Positions 1 to 5,887 of a stretch of 5,887 bases of DNA are shown here, piece after piece. Source of the DNA: Prevotella sp. CAG:485 (GTDB taxonomy: Bacteria > Bacteroidota > Bacteroidia > Bacteroidales > Muribaculaceae). A program made the position numbers and the translations under genes. The notes beneath the pieces are model-generated. The model ran no database searches. It was given only the letters and a program-made list of their open reading frames with translations, and was not told the DNA's origin. The number at the start of each line of letters is the position of its first letter. The stretch's first letter is position 1. The stretch spans positions 24,426 through 30,312 of the forward strand of contig FR897815.1 of the NCBI GenBank assembly GCA_000437495.1, read 5' to 3'.

Positions 1-1791
1 GTCGTTACCGGCCAGCCACGACAGACGCGGCAGCATGGCGCGGGTCTTGACAAACTCATCACTCAGCTCAACATTCTGCAAATCAACGGCGCTGCGGCCG
101 CGGTTGCCCGGGTCATAGCTGTATGACGTGGGGTTGACGTCGGAGTTGTAATAGATGTTCTTCCAAACCACATTCGTGCCGGAGTTGCGCACATACAGGT
201 TGGCCGAAACGGGGTCTTCGTCAGAGCCGGTAACGGTGAGCTTGCCTGCTGTGTAGCAATGTTCCAGAGGAATGTCGAAGTTGGCGTTGGCGCGGGCAAT
301 GAGGCCGCCCATGTTCAACGGGCCGGTCAGATCGCCTGTGTTGTAGCAGTTATAGACCTTGGCCGCATTTACGGTGTAGCCTACAATGCCGCCTACCATA
401 CCGTTCTTGTTGCCCGAAGAGGGGAACTGGCCTGTGGAGGTAACGTTTCCGAGGTTAGCGCAGCGGTCAATGATGCCGCTCTGCACCAGACCCGTTACGC
501 CGCCTGTGCCATGGCCCACCGAGTTGATGTGGCCGGCGTTGAGACAGCGAGTGAGGTTGCCGCGTACCACGCCCGTAACGCCGCCCACTGCCAGATGGCT
601 TGAGGTGGCCTGCGAGGTGATGTTGCCGTAGTTGAGGCAGGAATCCACTTCCGAGGAGGTGCCGAGCTCACCGGCTATGCCGCCAATGTAAGAGGTAAAG
701 CCGTTGACGTTGCCGTAGTTGATGCAGCGGTAAGCGCCCACAACCGGGTAATCGGCCTTTGTGGTGGCCAGGCTGGCGACGATGCCGCCGGTGTAGCTGC
801 TGCCCGTGGAGGTAATGGTGCCGTAGTTGACGCAGTCTTCAACCTTGACACCGGCCAGAACGCGGCTGCAGATGCCTGCGGTGTAGTTCTTCGAGGTGAT
901 GTTGCCGTGGTTCTCGCAATGGCTTATTACCACGCCATTCGACTTGTCGGAGGTCTTACCGGCGATGCCGGCGTAGTCGCCTGCCGAAGTCGAGTTAGGC
1001 TTCAGGTCGGCGTAGTTGCGGCAGTCGGAGATAGAAGCCTCGGTGTAAACCTGGCCGACGATGCCGCCGAAGGTTGAGCCGGTGTTGAAGGTAGCTTCCT
1101 TCTGCGTTGTACAGCCGCGAACGGTGCCGTAGAGAGCTGCCACGATGCCGCCGTTGGTCGTCGTGCCGGCCAGCTTGCCGCTCATGGTGCTGTTCTCCAC
1201 CAGGCCGTCGGCGTAGACATAAGAGGCTATGCCGCCGTTGGAAGTTGTTTTGCCTGTGATAGAGCCTTTGAAGGTACATCCGCGCACAACGCCGCCGGCA
1301 TAAACGCGGGCTGCTATGCCGCCCACATAACCGGCGCTTGTGGTGGTGAGGTTCGACATTACATAGCAGTTTTCGATGGTGCCGTAAACGTCGCCGGCAA
1401 CGCCGCCCAGGTGGCTGTAGATTTTAAAGTCGCCGTTGAGGGTGAGATCGCTGACGCGGCCCATGCTTCCGAGCTTGCCGAAGAAGCCCATGTAACGGCC
1501 CGGATAGCCCATGGGGTGAGGTTTGGAGGCACTGTTGATGATTACGGTGTTCTCATACTTGAAGCCGGAGATGGTCTTGCCGTTGCCGTTGAAGATGCCG
1601 TTGAACTGGTGAGTGCCACCTTTGGCAATGGGGCTCAGGGTATCTGTTTCGGCAAAGACGATGTCGTTCATCACCTTGAAGTGAGTGTTGGCGTAATCGA
1701 AGCCGGTAGCCCAGATGAATTCCGACAGACGGTTGATGTCGTCGGCGCTCTTTATCTGATAGGGGTTCTGCTCGGTGCCGTTGCCTGCGAA
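1..1791 (-). repeat. GLUG module 3 with expanded array (residues 1354-1950)
   Basis: The module opens with FAGNGTEQNPYQIKSADDI and the cap THFKVMNDIVF, FNGIFNGNGKTISGF, with the first turn MGFFG near 1454. Thirteen GLUG-type turns follow at about 1482, 1510, 1539, 1567, 1595, 1627, 1658, 1688, 1723, 1756, 1783, 1820 and 1848, spaced 27-37 residues, with the first four intervals at 28-29. That is about twice the number in modules 1 and 2. Cys steps recur once per repeat (for example ENC, SDCRN, EDCVNYG, DSCLNYG, YNCYNTG). The closing cap is SAVDLQNVELSDEFVKTRAM then LPRLSWLAGND, which matches the ends of modules 1 and 2. The module is therefore essentially complete at the window edge, and a further linker or C-terminal domain is expected beyond it. 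Confidence 0.87.
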
Positions 1792-4700
1792 GATTACTGG
1801 CACGGCCTGAACAGGCATAAAGCGTGTTACGTTGCCGGAGACGGCGGTCAATGTGTCGCGGCCGATGGTCATGCCCTGGGCCGGCTGCACGTTGAGGTTG
1901 CCTTCGGCAAGGCTGAAGAGCGACTGAGGCGCGCTCAGCTTCCAGGTGATGCCTGCAGCGGGCGAGAGAGCCGTGTTGCGCTGCACGTTAGAGCGCGTTT
2001 CGTTGGCGCCGAAAGCCACATACATACCACTGAGAGCCTTCGACAGCGGCTCGGCGGCAAAGTCTTTCAGCACAGGATAGGCATTCTTGGCAAATACCCA
2101 TTCAGAGGCGTTGGGTAACGATGCGGGAGCCTTGCCCGACACGAGTTCGGAGGTGCTGAGGCCGGAGAAGCCGGGACGGCCCGACGAGCAGACAGCCTGT
2201 ACCACTACCACAGAGGCGTCGAAGTAGTTGTTTTCGCCGCTGAGCAGCGATACATTGCCCACGTGGGCGCCCTGAGTGGCGTCGCCGCCTGTGCAGTTGA
2301 GGTAACCGGTGTTGATGTTGCCGTTCATGACGCAGCTGTTGACCAGGCCTGCGATGCCGCCGGTCTGACGCACTGCCGTCACGGTGCCCTGATTCAGGCA
2401 CGAGTTGATGATTGAAGCGTCGGTGGCAGTGCCGCCGGCGATGCCGCCTATGCAGTTCTGCACCTTTGAGGTGATGAAGGCGTTGAAGGCCTCACCCTTC
2501 ACTTCGCCGTCGTTCTGGCAGAGCTCAATGGTGCCGCAGTTGCCGCCCACGATGCCGCCGGCATATACGCGGCCCAGAGTCAGCGTTCCGGCGTTGTAGC
2601 AGCGCGAAACCTTACCAGTGCTGTAGCCGGTGATGCCGCCGAGAAAGTCGGTGATGGCGCTCATGGAGGCGTAGTTGCGACAGTTCTCGATGGTGCCCAT
2701 GTTGTAGCCTGCCACGGAGCCGCCGGGACCCCAGTGTTCAAACACACAGTCGGAGGCGATGTTGAGGTTGCGCACCGTGCCGGGTTCCAGGATGTTGTTG
2801 AACAGACCCGAATAGGTGTACGAGCCGGTGGCCGTAGCTTTGCCGTCGGCTTCGTAAGCCACAGCCTTCACCTTGAGGTTGTGGATGAAGTGGTTGCCGC
2901 CGTCGAAGGTGCCGCCGAAGCCCACTGCCGGGCTGTAGCCGGAGCCGACGCCGCGGAAGTCTTCATCTTTGGCGAAGTCGATGTCGCCGGTCATGCGGAA
3001 GAAGTCGCCCTCGTGAGGCTGGCCGTAGAGACCCACAGCCTCGTTGAGCTGACGGAAGTCGGAGGGAGTCTTAATCAGATACGGACTCTGGGCAGTGCCC
3101 TCGCCGTCGAAGAGTTTCGGCACTACGGCCAGACGGAAGATACGCATGCTCTTGTCGTCAGAGCCTAAAGCCACCAACAGAGCGTTGGCATAAGCCTTCT
3201 TCACCGACAGAGTGTTGCCGGAGATGGTCAGCGCGTTGGTCTCCGTAACGAAGCTTTCGTCGTCATAGAGCTTCCAGGAGACATCCTGAGCCTGAGTGAG
3301 CGTAGAGGGGCTCTTGAACTTGGCAGACGTTTCGCCGTCAGCCATTGTGAGCGCCACACTCGACAGACGCGTAACAGCGTCGTCGCCCATGCTCTTGAGG
3401 GTGGGATAGAAACCGGCCTTTGCCTGCCAAACGTCGCTGCCGAAGTCGGGCAGCAGCGTGCCAGAGGTAAAGCGCTTGGTGGGCAGCTCGTAAGCGCTGC
3501 CGCGCAGACCCTGCACCTGATAGTCGGTGTAACAGTTGAAGATGCAGGCGGCGATGGGGTCGAAGCCCTCCTTATAATAAGTTGAGCCATAGACGCCCTT
3601 GTCGGCCGATGCCACCGACGAGATTACCTGGCCCGAGTTGTAGCAGTTGGTGTAGGTGCTCATGTATTCCATGGTAGTGTTTCCGGTGGTTGAGGAAGAC
3701 ACATAAGCCACGCTGAGGTAACCCACGATGCCGCCGACCATTTCAGAGGTGCCTGATTTCATAATCGTGCCGGCGTTGTAGCAGTCTTTCACAGTAGCTT
3801 CGCGGCTCCATGCCACGATGCCGCCGGTGGGATTGTCGGTCTCGCTGCTCGAAGCGTGTTTGGCGTTGAGCACGGCAGCGTTGAAGCAACGGCTCACGGT
3901 GGCGCCGTTGGCCAACAGAGAAGTGATGCCGCCCACGTTGGCGTAACCCACATTGTCGGTTATTGCGCCCGTAACGCCGCAGTCTTCAATGGCTACGGGC
4001 AGACCTACGTTGGCGCTGTACATGGCAGTGCCGGCGATTCCGCCGAGGTATTTATACATGGTGTTCATATAACCCACAGCAGCGATGTTGACGTTGGCGC
4101 GACATTTGGTTATAGAGGCATAAGCGTCGCCTGCTATGCCGCCCCAGGAGCCGCCCGACGAGCCGCCGCCGGTGAATGAGCTCTCGCTGATGGGAGCTGA
4201 AGCCTGAGCGGTGAGACCGCCCACACACTCGCCGATGCTGATGATGTTGCCCTCAACATGAACGTTGCGCATGGTGCTCCAGGAAGCAGCTGCCACGGCG
4301 CCGGTGAAGCGGCCGCCGCCACGCAGGTTCACGCCGGTGAGGCGCAGGTTGCTGATGTCGGAACCGGCACCGGTAACGCCGAACAGACCGGCATACATGA
4401 AGCCGCGACCGTTGTAGGTAAAGCCCTTGATGGCGTGGTTCTTGCCGTCGAGGTGTCCGCTCCAGGGATGAGCCTCGGTGCCCACCGGCTCAAAAGCGTA
4501 TGTGAGACCGCTCCAGTCGATGTCGCCGGCCAGTTCGTAATAGGCTGTGTTATAGGCACCGTTGCCGCTGTTGACGGCTTCTGCCAGAACGGCGAAATCG
4601 TTTGCCGAAGCGAGTTTGTAGGGATTGGCTTTGGTGCCCTCGCCGGTGAAGGCCGGGTTGTGGGCTTCGGGCCAGTTGACTTTATAATCGGAGGTGATTA

Positions 4701-5850
4701 TGGTGTTGAGGAAGAAAGCGGCGGCATAGTTGCTGGCACCGCGGGCGGTGATGGCCCAGGGGCTGAAGGTGTAGCCGCTGTCGGTGACTGTAAGGGTGAT
4801 GTTGCCTTTCATGTCCACCTTGGCTTTGCCGTCGGCAGTATATTCTGCCGGATAGCAGTAGAAGTCGCCGAGCATGGGGTTGGCGAACATCTTCTGCGGC
4901 GAAATCTGTGCCGTGCGGTTGGAATAAGTGCGGGCATAGATTACCTCGCCGTAGAGGTCGCCGCCAAAGTTATAGAGAGCCAGCTCGCCGGGATTGGCCT
5001 CCTCGATGAGACCGTAGCCGGTAACTGTTTCATCCTTGTTGGCGCGTTTGCTGGAGTAAGTGGCGTTGCACACTTTCCACTCCGAGCGGTCGAAGTAGTT
5101 GAATACGGCATTCTTCTGCGCACCCTCGAGCACGAAGATGCCCCATCCTTCCACGTTGATGTTGCCTTTGCTGTCCATCTGACCCTTTATGGGGTCGAGA
5201 GTGTATACGAGACTGCCTGAGGCATTCTTCTTCATGGGCGCAATCCAAATCAGGCCATAGCTGCTGTGATTGAGGATGAGCTGAGCCGGAATGGTAACGG
5301 CGCCGTTGTCGGCCACGAAGGCGCGGGGAGCGATGAAGCCCTTCTGCGAGCCCCAGTTGTAGAGGTTTTTGAGGGCCACGGAGTCGCCCTGCTGCACGGC
5401 CGTAACCTGTGCGGTATAGAGCTTACCGTTGCCGCTGAAGTCCTTGGCCATCATCTGCACCGAATCGCCGGGGATGTGGAAGGCGTTACGGGGCAAAGCG
5501 GCCTGTTTGGCGGTGTTTGAGGCCATTTGCTGAGCCATGGTTGCAATGCCCTTTACGGGGTTCATGCGGTCGGGCTTCGGGGCCTCGGGCAGTTCGGCGA
5601 ACTCTGTCAGGAAACGCCCTGCCAGAGCTGCTTCGCGGGCGGCTATGACGGCGGTGGCATCCGCCTCCATAGCCTCGTAATTTACTGCCGGGGCTTTACG
5701 CTCCGGGGTCAATGCCACGCTGTCGGTAACAACCGCTTTGGCCGGTGGCGACACGGGTGCGGTGTTAGGCACCTTCGGCGTCGCAGCCAAGCATGTCATT
5801 GCTCCAAGCAGCAACAGCATTGAGCTGAAAAAATGTTTTAGCATAAGCAT
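1..5850 (-). CDS. Giant secreted GLUG-repeat protein, 3' end missing
   Basis: The frame is open for 1950 codons from the ATG at 5850 to base 1, where it ends in ...LAGND with no stop, so the C-terminus is missing. Order by residue: signal peptide 1-23; Pro/Ala-rich and helical spacer 24-127; two copies of a beta-rich domain at about 128-243 and 251-370; GLUG modules from 401, 914 and 1354; Ig-like linkers 822-913 and 1265-1353. Each module opens with F-x-G-x-G-T-x(3)-P-Y and contains many GGI[AV]G turns alternating with NC-x-N-x-G steps, the signature of GLUG repeats, which are expected to form a beta-helix. GLUG repeats are known from surface proteins such as M26 IgA1 peptidases and from adhesin-like proteins of Bacteroidales. 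No protease or glycosidase motif is visible (no HExxH seen). A role in adhesion or ligand binding outside the cell is inferred from architecture. The ATG at 5844 is an alternative start. No frameshift was found. Family assignment is firm; function is not. Confidence 0.93.
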   Translation of the reverse strand, partial: MLMLKHFFSSMLLLLGAMTCLAATPKVPNTAPVSPPAKAVVTDSVALTPERKAPAVNYEAMEADATAVIAAREAALAGRFLTEFAELPEAPKPDRMNPVKGIATMAQQMASNTAKQAALPRNAFHIPGDSVQMMAKDFSGNGKLYTAQVTAVQQGDSVALKNLYNWGSQKGFIAPRAFVADNGAVTIPAQLILNHSSYGLIWIAPMKKNASGSLVYTLDPIKGQMDSKGNINVEGWGIFVLEGAQKNAVFNYFDRSEWKVCNATYSSKRANKDETVTGYGLIEEANPGELALYNFGGDLYGEVIYARTYSNRTAQISPQKMFANPMLGDFYCYPAEYTADGKAKVDMKGNITLTVTDSGYTFSPWAITARGASNYAAAFFLNTIITSDYKVNWPEAHNPAFTGEGTKANPYKLASANDFAVLAEAVNSGNGAYNTAYYELAGDIDWSGLTYAFEPVGTEAHPWSGHLDGKNHAIKGFTYNGRGFMYAGLFGVTGAGSDISNLRLTGVNLRGGGRFTGAVAAASWSTMRNVHVEGNIISIGECVGGLTAQASAPISESSFTGGGSSGGSWGGIAGDAYASITKCRANVNIAAVGYMNTMYKYLGGIAGTAMYSANVGLPVAIEDCGVTGAITDNVGYANVGGITSLLANGATVSRCFNAAVLNAKHASSSETDNPTGGIVAWSREATVKDCYNAGTIMKSGTSEMVGGIVGYLSVAYVSSSTTGNTTMEYMSTYTNCYNSGQVISSVASADKGVYGSTYYKEGFDPIAACIFNCYTDYQVQGLRGSAYELPTKRFTSGTLLPDFGSDVWQAKAGFYPTLKSMGDDAVTRLSSVALTMADGETSAKFKSPSTLTQAQDVSWKLYDDESFVTETNALTISGNTLSVKKAYANALLVALGSDDKSMRIFRLAVVPKLFDGEGTAQSPYLIKTPSDFRQLNEAVGLYGQPHEGDFFRMTGDIDFAKDEDFRGVGSGYSPAVGFGGTFDGGNHFIHNLKVKAVAYEADGKATATGSYTYSGLFNNILEPGTVRNLNIASDCVFEHWGPGGSVAGYNMGTIENCRNYASMSAITDFLGGITGYSTGKVSRCYNAGTLTLGRVYAGGIVGGNCGTIELCQNDGEVKGEAFNAFITSKVQNCIGGIAGGTATDASIINSCLNQGTVTAVRQTGGIAGLVNSCVMNGNINTGYLNCTGGDATQGAHVGNVSLLSGENNYFDASVVVVQAVCSSGRPGFSGLSTSELVSGKAPASLPNASEWVFAKNAYPVLKDFAAEPLSKALSGMYVAFGANETRSNVQRNTALSPAAGITWKLSAPQSLFSLAEGNLNVQPAQGMTIGRDTLTAVSGNVTRFMPVQAVPVIFAGNGTEQNPYQIKSADDINRLSEFIWATGFDYANTHFKVMNDIVFAETDTLSPIAKGGTHQFNGIFNGNGKTISGFKYENTVIINSASKPHPMGYPGRYMGFFGKLGSMGRVSDLTLNGDFKIYSHLGGVAGDVYGTIENCYVMSNLTTTSAGYVGGIAARVYAGGVVRGCTFKGSITGKTTSNGGIASYVYADGLVENSTMSGKLAGTTTNGGIVAALYGTVRGCTTQKEATFNTGSTFGGIVGQVYTEASISDCRNYADLKPNSTSAGDYAGIAGKTSDKSNGVVISHCENHGNITSKNYTAGICSRVLAGVKVEDCVNYGTITSTGSSYTGGIVASLATTKADYPVVGAYRCINYGNVNGFTSYIGGIAGELGTSSEVDSCLNYGNITSQATSSHLAVGGVTGVVRGNLTRCLNAGHINSVGHGTGGVTGLVQSGIIDRCANLGNVTSTGQFPSSGNKNGMVGGIVGYTVNAAKVYNCYNTGDLTGPLNMGGLIARANANFDIPLEHCYTAGKLTVTGSDEDPVSANLYVRNSGTNVVWKNIYYNSDVNPTSYSYDPGNRGRSAVDLQNVELSDEFVKTRAMLPRLSWLAGND
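1792..2058 (-). other. Ig-like linker 2 (residues 1265-1353)
   Basis: This segment of about 89 residues is a diverged copy of linker 1. It begins near LSGMYVAFGANET (compare LSSVALTMADGET), continues with ITWKLSAPQSLF (compare VSWKLYDDESFV) and EGNLNVQPAQG (compare SGNTLSVKKAY), and ends PVQAVPVIFAGNGT, joining module 3. The conserved order supports repeated duplication of a combined module-plus-linker unit. A spacer role between beta-helical segments is inferred. Confidence 0.6.
2059..3111 (-). repeat. GLUG module 2 (residues 914-1264)
   Basis: The module opens with FDGEGTAQSPYLIKTPSDF and the cap FRMTGDIDFAKDEDFRGVG, then GGTFDGGNHFIHNLKV. The first turn is SGLFNN at about 1014. GLUG turns occur near 1043 (GGSVAG), 1071 (GGITG), 1098 (GGIVG), 1135 (GGIAG) and 1164 (GGIAG), with Cys steps SDC 1035, ENCRN 1057, SRCYNAG 1084, ELCQNDG 1111, QNC 1133, SCLNQG 1151 and NSC 1173. 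The closing cap is LSTSELVSGKAPASLP to YPVLKDF at 1264, matching the cap of module 1. It is the shortest of the three modules, with about six repeat steps. Confidence 0.86.
3112..3387 (-). other. Ig-like linker 1 (residues 822-913)
   Basis: About 90 residues without GLUG motifs separate modules 1 and 2. Landmarks are LSSVALTMADGET, then VSWKLYDDESFV, an N-x-L-T-I-S-G-N-T-L-S-V step and a final strand FRLAVVPKLFDGEGT that runs directly into module 2. The W-K-L and N-x-L-x-[IV] pattern recurs in linker 2. The size and strand pattern fit a bacterial Ig-like (Big-type) spacer domain. The exact family is uncertain. Confidence 0.6.
3388..4650 (-). repeat. GLUG module 1 (residues 401-821)
   Basis: The module opens with FTGEGTKANPYKLASANDF, then a strand-rich cap (YYELAGDIDWSGLTYAFEPV, SGHLDGKNHAIKGF) and the first turn AGLFG near 487. 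GLUG-type turns follow at about 544 (GGLTA), 570 (GGIAG), 603 (GGIAG), 640 (GGITS), 676 (GGIVA) and 706 (GGIVG). Between them lie steps with Cys before or near Asn/Gly: TKC 583, EDC 624, SRCFN 655, KDCYNAG 690, TNCYNSG 736 and FNCYTD 773. The closing cap is ELPTKRFTSGTLLPDF to FYPTLKSM at 821. A Ser/Gly-rich loop (FTGGGSSGGSWGG) at about 559-571 interrupts the regular spacing. The expected fold is a right-handed beta-helix; this comes from family knowledge, not from the sequence alone. Confidence 0.85.
4741..5100 (-). repeat. Unassigned beta-rich domain, copy B
   Basis: Residues about 251-370 repeat the plan of copy A in the same order: NYFDRSEWKVCNATY, then VTGYGLIEEANPGELALYNF, YARTYSNRTAQISPQKMF, an aromatic strand (GDFYCYPAEY), D-M-K-G-N-I at 346-351 and a closing strand ending FSPWAIT. 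The shared landmarks (LYN, IP-AQ against SP-QK, D-x-K-G-N-I, W-x-I) support an old tandem duplication, although identity is low. About 30 residues (371-400) link it to the first GLUG module. Those residues are mostly hydrophobic strand (NYAAAFFLNTIITSDYKVNW) and could be a reduced version of the Ig-like linkers found later. Confidence 0.58.
5122..5469 (-). repeat. Unassigned beta-rich domain, copy A
   Basis: Residues about 128-243 read as alternating beta strands and turns: GKLYTAQVTAVQQGDSVALK, then LYNW, RAFVADNGAVTIPAQLIL, an aromatic strand (GLIWIAP), LVYTLDPIKGQMDSKGNI and WGIFVL. The pattern of an LYN motif, a strand ending in [IV]-[ST]-P-[AQ]-Q-[KL], an aromatic strand, a D-x-K-G-N-I turn and a final W-[AG]-I strand recurs in copy B directly downstream. 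It resembles N-terminal beta-sandwich or barrel segments common in Bacteroidales exported proteins, but I cannot name the family. No catalytic residues stand out. Domain limits are approximate. Confidence 0.6.
5470..5781 (-). other. N-terminal spacer, Pro/Ala-rich then helical
   Basis: Residues 24-127 start with a Pro/Ala/Val-rich, probably disordered stretch (PKVPNTAPVSPPAKAVV). An Ala/Glu-rich segment at about 57-87 follows (EAMEADATAVIAAREAAL) and looks alpha-helical. A second stretch rich in Met, Gln and Ala (about 102-118, IATMAQQMASNTAKQAA) may also be helical. I recognise no family. The composition suggests a flexible linker between the membrane-exit end of the protein and the first folded domain. 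Confidence 0.6.
5782..5850 (-). other. Signal peptide (Sec, signal peptidase I type)
   Basis: Residues 1-23 show a short n-region with one Lys (MLMLKHFF), a hydrophobic core around MLLLLGAM, and a small-residue cleavage region TCLAA before TPK. Cleavage after Ala22 or Ala23 is likely. Cys20 is preceded by A-M-T, a poor lipobox because Thr is at -1, so lipoprotein processing is less likely but not excluded. The position of this signal is the main reason for choosing the ATG at 5850 or 5844 as the start, since no stop bounds the frame upstream. The mature protein is predicted to leave the cytoplasm. Confidence 0.88.
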
Positions 5851-5887
5851 TATTGTTAGGGGAGGTTCTATTATTTGATTTTTCAGG
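5851..5887 (-). promoter_or_regulatory. A+T-rich 5' leader without Shine-Dalgarno
   Basis: The 37 bases upstream of the ATG are about one third G+C, well below the coding region. Read on the minus strand they contain A-rich runs, a CCTCCCC tract and AACAATA directly before ATG. No AGGAGG-like site is present, which fits Bacteroidota, where A-rich leaders often replace it. No ATG, GTG or TTG lies in frame upstream within the window. No clear TAnnTTTG promoter box is present on this strand, so the promoter is probably further upstream, outside the window. Confidence 0.4.

Noticed and set aside
995..1279. Shorter minus-strand open frames in other phases (for example 995-1279, 2102-2401, 3228-3590)
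   Set aside because: They overlap the main gene out of frame, give Arg/His- or Ser/Pro-rich low-quality translations typical of shifted reading of G+C-rich DNA, and have no start context. The main frame is uninterrupted there, so they are not frameshift fragments.
1..1791. Periodic DNA repeats that could suggest a CRISPR array or tandem non-coding repeat
   Set aside because: The period is a multiple of three, repeats are degenerate at the DNA level, and they translate in frame to GLUG repeat units, so they are protein-coding repeats.
4258..5220. A 320-codon open frame on the plus strand, and a 235-codon one at 1411-2118
   Set aside because: Both lie in exact antisense register with the minus-strand codons. 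They stay open because the real gene rarely uses TTA, CTA or TCA codons, whose complements would be stops. Their translations lack domain-like patterns, while the opposite strand gives clear GLUG repeats throughout.
5782..5800. Cys20 as a lipoprotein lipidation site
   Set aside because: The residues before it are A-M-T, which does not match a usual lipobox, and a good signal peptidase I site (LAA) follows immediately.
5858..5877. AGGGGAGG on the plus strand followed nine bases later by TTG, resembling a ribosome binding site and start for a divergent gene
   Set aside because: Only four codons fit before the window ends, TTG is a weak start, and such a site is not typical for Bacteroidota. 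It is better read as the complement of the CCTCCCC tract in the leader.
5866..5878. Possible TAnnTTTG-type promoter box on the plus strand (tattatttg)
   Set aside because: The spacing is three bases where the Bacteroidota consensus has two, it faces away from the gene, and no matching upstream TTTG element is evident.

Overview
The window holds one gene. A single reading frame on the minus strand is open from one edge to the other. Its best start is at 5850, and it leaves the window at base 1 still in frame, without a stop. I translated the frame codon by codon and found no interruption. The 1950 visible residues form a very large, repetitive, secreted protein: an N-terminal signal peptide, a Pro/Ala-rich and helical spacer, two tandem copies of a beta-rich domain I do not recognise, then three large GLUG-repeat modules separated by Ig-like linkers. 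The C-terminus, which would hold any sorting or anchoring signal, lies outside the window.

The style suggests a gut-type Bacteroidota, most likely order Bacteroidales (for example Muribaculaceae, Alistipes or Prevotella relatives). The reasons are a giant GLUG-repeat exported protein, a short A+T-rich leader without a Shine-Dalgarno sequence before a G+C-rich gene, and the three-part module design. No taxonomic marker is present, so this is an inference.

Layout, read 5' to 3' on the minus strand: 5887-5851 leader; 5850-5782 signal peptide; 5781-5470 spacer; 5469-5122 and 5100-4741 duplicated beta domain; 4650-3388 GLUG module 1; 3387-3112 Ig-like linker 1; 3111-2059 GLUG module 2; 2058-1792 Ig-like linker 2; 1791-1 GLUG module 3, whose repeat array has about twice as many units as the others. 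The window ends at the point where a third linker would be expected.

The likely role is a long surface or secreted beta-helical stalk used for adhesion or for binding glycans or proteins. No catalytic motif is visible. I see no RNA gene, mobile element, CRISPR array or second gene. The points most worth following are the duplicated, unassigned N-terminal domain, the expanded third array with its regularly spaced cysteines, and the repeating module-plus-linker plan.
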